This document shows, one piece after another, positions 6,483 to 7,609 of a stretch of 7,609 nucleotides of DNA (positions are counted from its first letter, which is position 1; each line of letters opens with the position of its first letter). Under the pieces are notes generated by a model. It saw only the letters and a program-made list of their open reading frames with translations, was not told the origin of the DNA and did not search any database. Source of the DNA: Clostridia bacterium (GTDB lineage: Bacteria > Bacillota > Clostridia > Oscillospirales > Acutalibacteraceae). Where the stretch lies: assembly GCA_900772705.1 (NCBI GenBank), contig CAAGRQ010000226.1, forward strand, positions 1 to 7,609. The letters are read 5' to 3'. A program made the position numbers and the translations under genes.

Positions 6483-6512
6483 GAGAGAACTTGTGAATTT
6501 CACAAACCTCTC
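6483..6512. repeat. Interrupted inverted repeat upstream of the small terminase start
   Basis: TTGTGAA (6491-6497) and TTCACAA (6499-6505) are perfect arms around one base, flanked by GAGAG (6483-6487) and CTCTC (6508-6512). This gives a 30-bp interrupted palindrome. It lies just before the ribosome binding site at 6525-6528, so it could be an operator or an RNA hairpin if translation starts at 6535. If the GTG at 6451 is used, it is inside the coding sequence. Confidence 0.35.
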
Positions 6513-6534
6513 GTTCAAATCGACGGAGAAAGGA

Positions 6535-6864
6535 ATGAGAAAAACGGCAAGACGAAAAAAGACATTACAGGAGCAAATCGAGCAAGGATTACTTGATATT
6601 GCATTAGGCTCCGTGAGCGATGCAATTTCGCTTTTGTTTATGACAGAGGAGGAGATAATCGAGCGACTTCCTAAGCTGAAACTTATCAATGTCAGCGAGA
6701 TTAAGCGACCTAAAGGCGGCGGAATGGAGATAAAATTTTTTGACAGAATAAAGGCACTTGAACGCCTTGGCACGGATAAGAATTCCGATTCAGACAGTTC
6801 TCTCAGTTTTTATGAGGCACTGGAAAAAAGTGCAAACGATTCGAGGGAAAAGTCCGATGATTAA
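6535..6864 (+). CDS. Phage terminase small-subunit-like protein, probably N-terminally shortened
   Basis: Small terminase subunits recognise phage DNA and pass it to the large subunit for packaging. The assignment rests on the position directly before a large-terminase gene, with an 8-base overlap, and on the C-terminal segment MEIKFFDRIKALERLG, which resembles the end of small-subunit proteins (DRxKALExLG). The first residues are very basic (MRKTARRKK) and a predicted helical stretch LLDIALGSVSDAISLLF follows. The usual N-terminal DNA-binding helix-turn-helix is not visible. I chose the ATG at 6535 because GGAG (6525-6528) sits six bases before it, giving 109 residues. An in-frame GTG at 6451 would add 28 residues (137 total) but has no separate ribosome binding site. 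The last 30 residues are Ser/Asp-rich and look disordered. It may be a decayed or domesticated gene. Confidence 0.55.
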   Translation: MRKTARRKKTLQEQIEQGLLDIALGSVSDAISLLFMTEEEIIERLPKLKLINVSEIKRPKGGGMEIKFFDRIKALERLGTDKNSDSDSSLSFYEALEKSANDSREKSDD

Positions 6865-7561
6865 GTTTTCACCGTTTTCAAAAAAACAACTTGCGGTGCT
6901 GAACTGGTGGTGTGAGAATAACGAAAATCATACCAAAAACGGACTCATATGCGACGGTGCGGTGCGTTCGGGAAAGACGCTTTGTATGTCGCTGTCGTTT
7001 GTGTTTTGGGCTTTTTACAGGTTTAGGGACACGTCGTTTGCGTTGTGCGGAAAAACAATCAGTTCGCTCAGACGAAATGTAACTACGCCTATTGTTCCCA
7101 TACTTGAGTCTCTGGGCTTTTCTGTAAAGGAGAAACTCAGCCAAAATCTTTTGGAAATCGAAAAGGGCAGTATCAAAAACAGATTCTATCTTTTCGGCGG
7201 ACGAGATGAAAGTTCCGCTGCGTTAATCCAGGGTATGACCTTGGGTGGTGTTCTTTTTGACGAGGTTGCGCTTATGCCACGCTCATTTGTTGAGCAGGCG
7301 ATTGCAAGGTGCTCCCTTGAAGGGTCGAAGTTTTGGTTTAACTGCAATCCGGAGCATCCCTTTCATTGGTTTTATAATGAGTGGATAAAAAAGACCGATG
7401 AAAAGAATATGCTCTATCTCCATTTTACAATGGGCGACAACCCCTCTCTTTCTCAAAAAATCAAATGTCGATACGAACAGTTGTATACGGGTGCATTTTA
7501 TCAGCGTTTTATAGAGGGCAAGTGGGTAGCTGCCGACGGCTTGGTTTATCCGATGAAATGA
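6857..7561 (+). pseudogene. Phage terminase large subunit, PBSX/XtmB type, truncated after the ATPase domain
   Basis: The large terminase is the packaging motor: an N-terminal ATPase drives DNA into the capsid and a C-terminal nuclease cuts it. From the ATG at 6857 the protein has 234 residues. It shows Walker A GAVRSGKT (34-41), Walker B GVLFDE (131-136) followed by VALMPRSF, and the coupling region FNCNPEHPFHWFYNEW (161-176), all typical of the XtmB family. It stops at 7561 just after GKWVAADGLVYP, where family members of roughly 420-450 residues run on into the nuclease domain. All three forward frames meet a stop within about 20 bases, so one small frameshift near this point would not restore the gene. 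The start at 6857 overlaps the preceding stop (ATGATTAA) and has GAGGG nine bases upstream, implying translational coupling. A longer frame from 6758 is unlikely. Probably a prophage remnant. Confidence 0.85.
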
Positions 7562-7609
7562 TTTTTTAAGCCGCTGTTCAGACCTTTATGTACTTTTGCA
7601 GCAGAAATC
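7562..7609. other. Short tail after the truncated terminase
   Basis: Only 48 bases remain. They contain a T6 run at 7562-7567 with no matching hairpin before it. The continuation in the terminase frame (FFKPLFRPLCTF) does not look like the family's nuclease domain. Nothing further can be assigned. Confidence 0.3.

Noticed and set aside
6491..6505. TTGTGAATTTCACAA as a Rex or CRP-type operator
   Set aside because: The half-sites look similar, but the spacing between TTGTGA and TCACAA is 3 bases instead of the 6 expected, so it is not a canonical site for either.
6758..6856. Upstream extension of the large terminase from an ATG at 6758
   Set aside because: It would overlap the small terminase gene by 107 bases without a ribosome binding site. 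The ATG at 6857 gives the typical overlap and matches the normal N-terminus before the motor domain.

Overview
The window looks like a chromosomal segment from an anaerobic Firmicute, probably a gut-type Clostridia of the Ruminococcus/Oscillospiraceae kind. The grounds are the low-to-mid GC content, GGAGG-type ribosome binding sites, vegetative promoters close to TTGACA/TATAAT, strong T-tailed hairpin terminators, and a fermentative pair of genes: an iron-dependent alcohol dehydrogenase and pyruvate:ferredoxin oxidoreductase. The taxonomic assignment is inference; there is no marker gene here that fixes it.

Layout, left to right. (1) Bases 3-749 hold the 3' part of a tyrosine recombinase with all six catalytic residues; its reading frame is open to the left edge, so its start lies outside the window. 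(2) Bases 750-884 carry no gene, only a C-rich direct repeat. (3) A complete tRNA-Pro(UGG) unit lies on the minus strand, with a perfect-consensus promoter (1074-1102), tRNA with encoded CCA (930-1007) and terminator (885-926). Its 3' end faces the recombinase, which is the usual geometry of an island or prophage integrated at a tRNA gene. (4) An iron-containing alcohol dehydrogenase (1240-2370) has its own promoter and terminator. (5) nifJ/por, a single-polypeptide pyruvate:ferredoxin oxidoreductase (2547-6065), also has its own promoter, overlapped by a small palindrome, and its own terminator. (6) About 330-410 bp without a convincing gene (6122-6450, or to 6534 if the small terminase gene starts at 6535) is packed with hairpins, including two T-tailed ones that share the same stem signature. 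(7) A small-terminase-like gene (6535-6864) overlaps by 8 bases a large-terminase gene (6857-7561). The latter has an intact ATPase domain but stops before the nuclease domain, so it looks like a decayed PBSX-type prophage remnant.

How the parts relate. The two metabolic genes form separate transcription units but fit one fermentative lifestyle: PFOR turns pyruvate into acetyl-CoA, CO2 and reduced ferredoxin, and the alcohol dehydrogenase disposes of reducing power by reducing an aldehyde. Mobile DNA flanks this metabolic core on both sides (recombinase at left, terminase remnant at right). I do not see a clear new defence or regulatory system. The least explained parts are the hairpin-rich gap at 6122-6450, the truncated terminase pair, the recombinase/tRNA junction, and an alcohol dehydrogenase with two unusual active-site positions.
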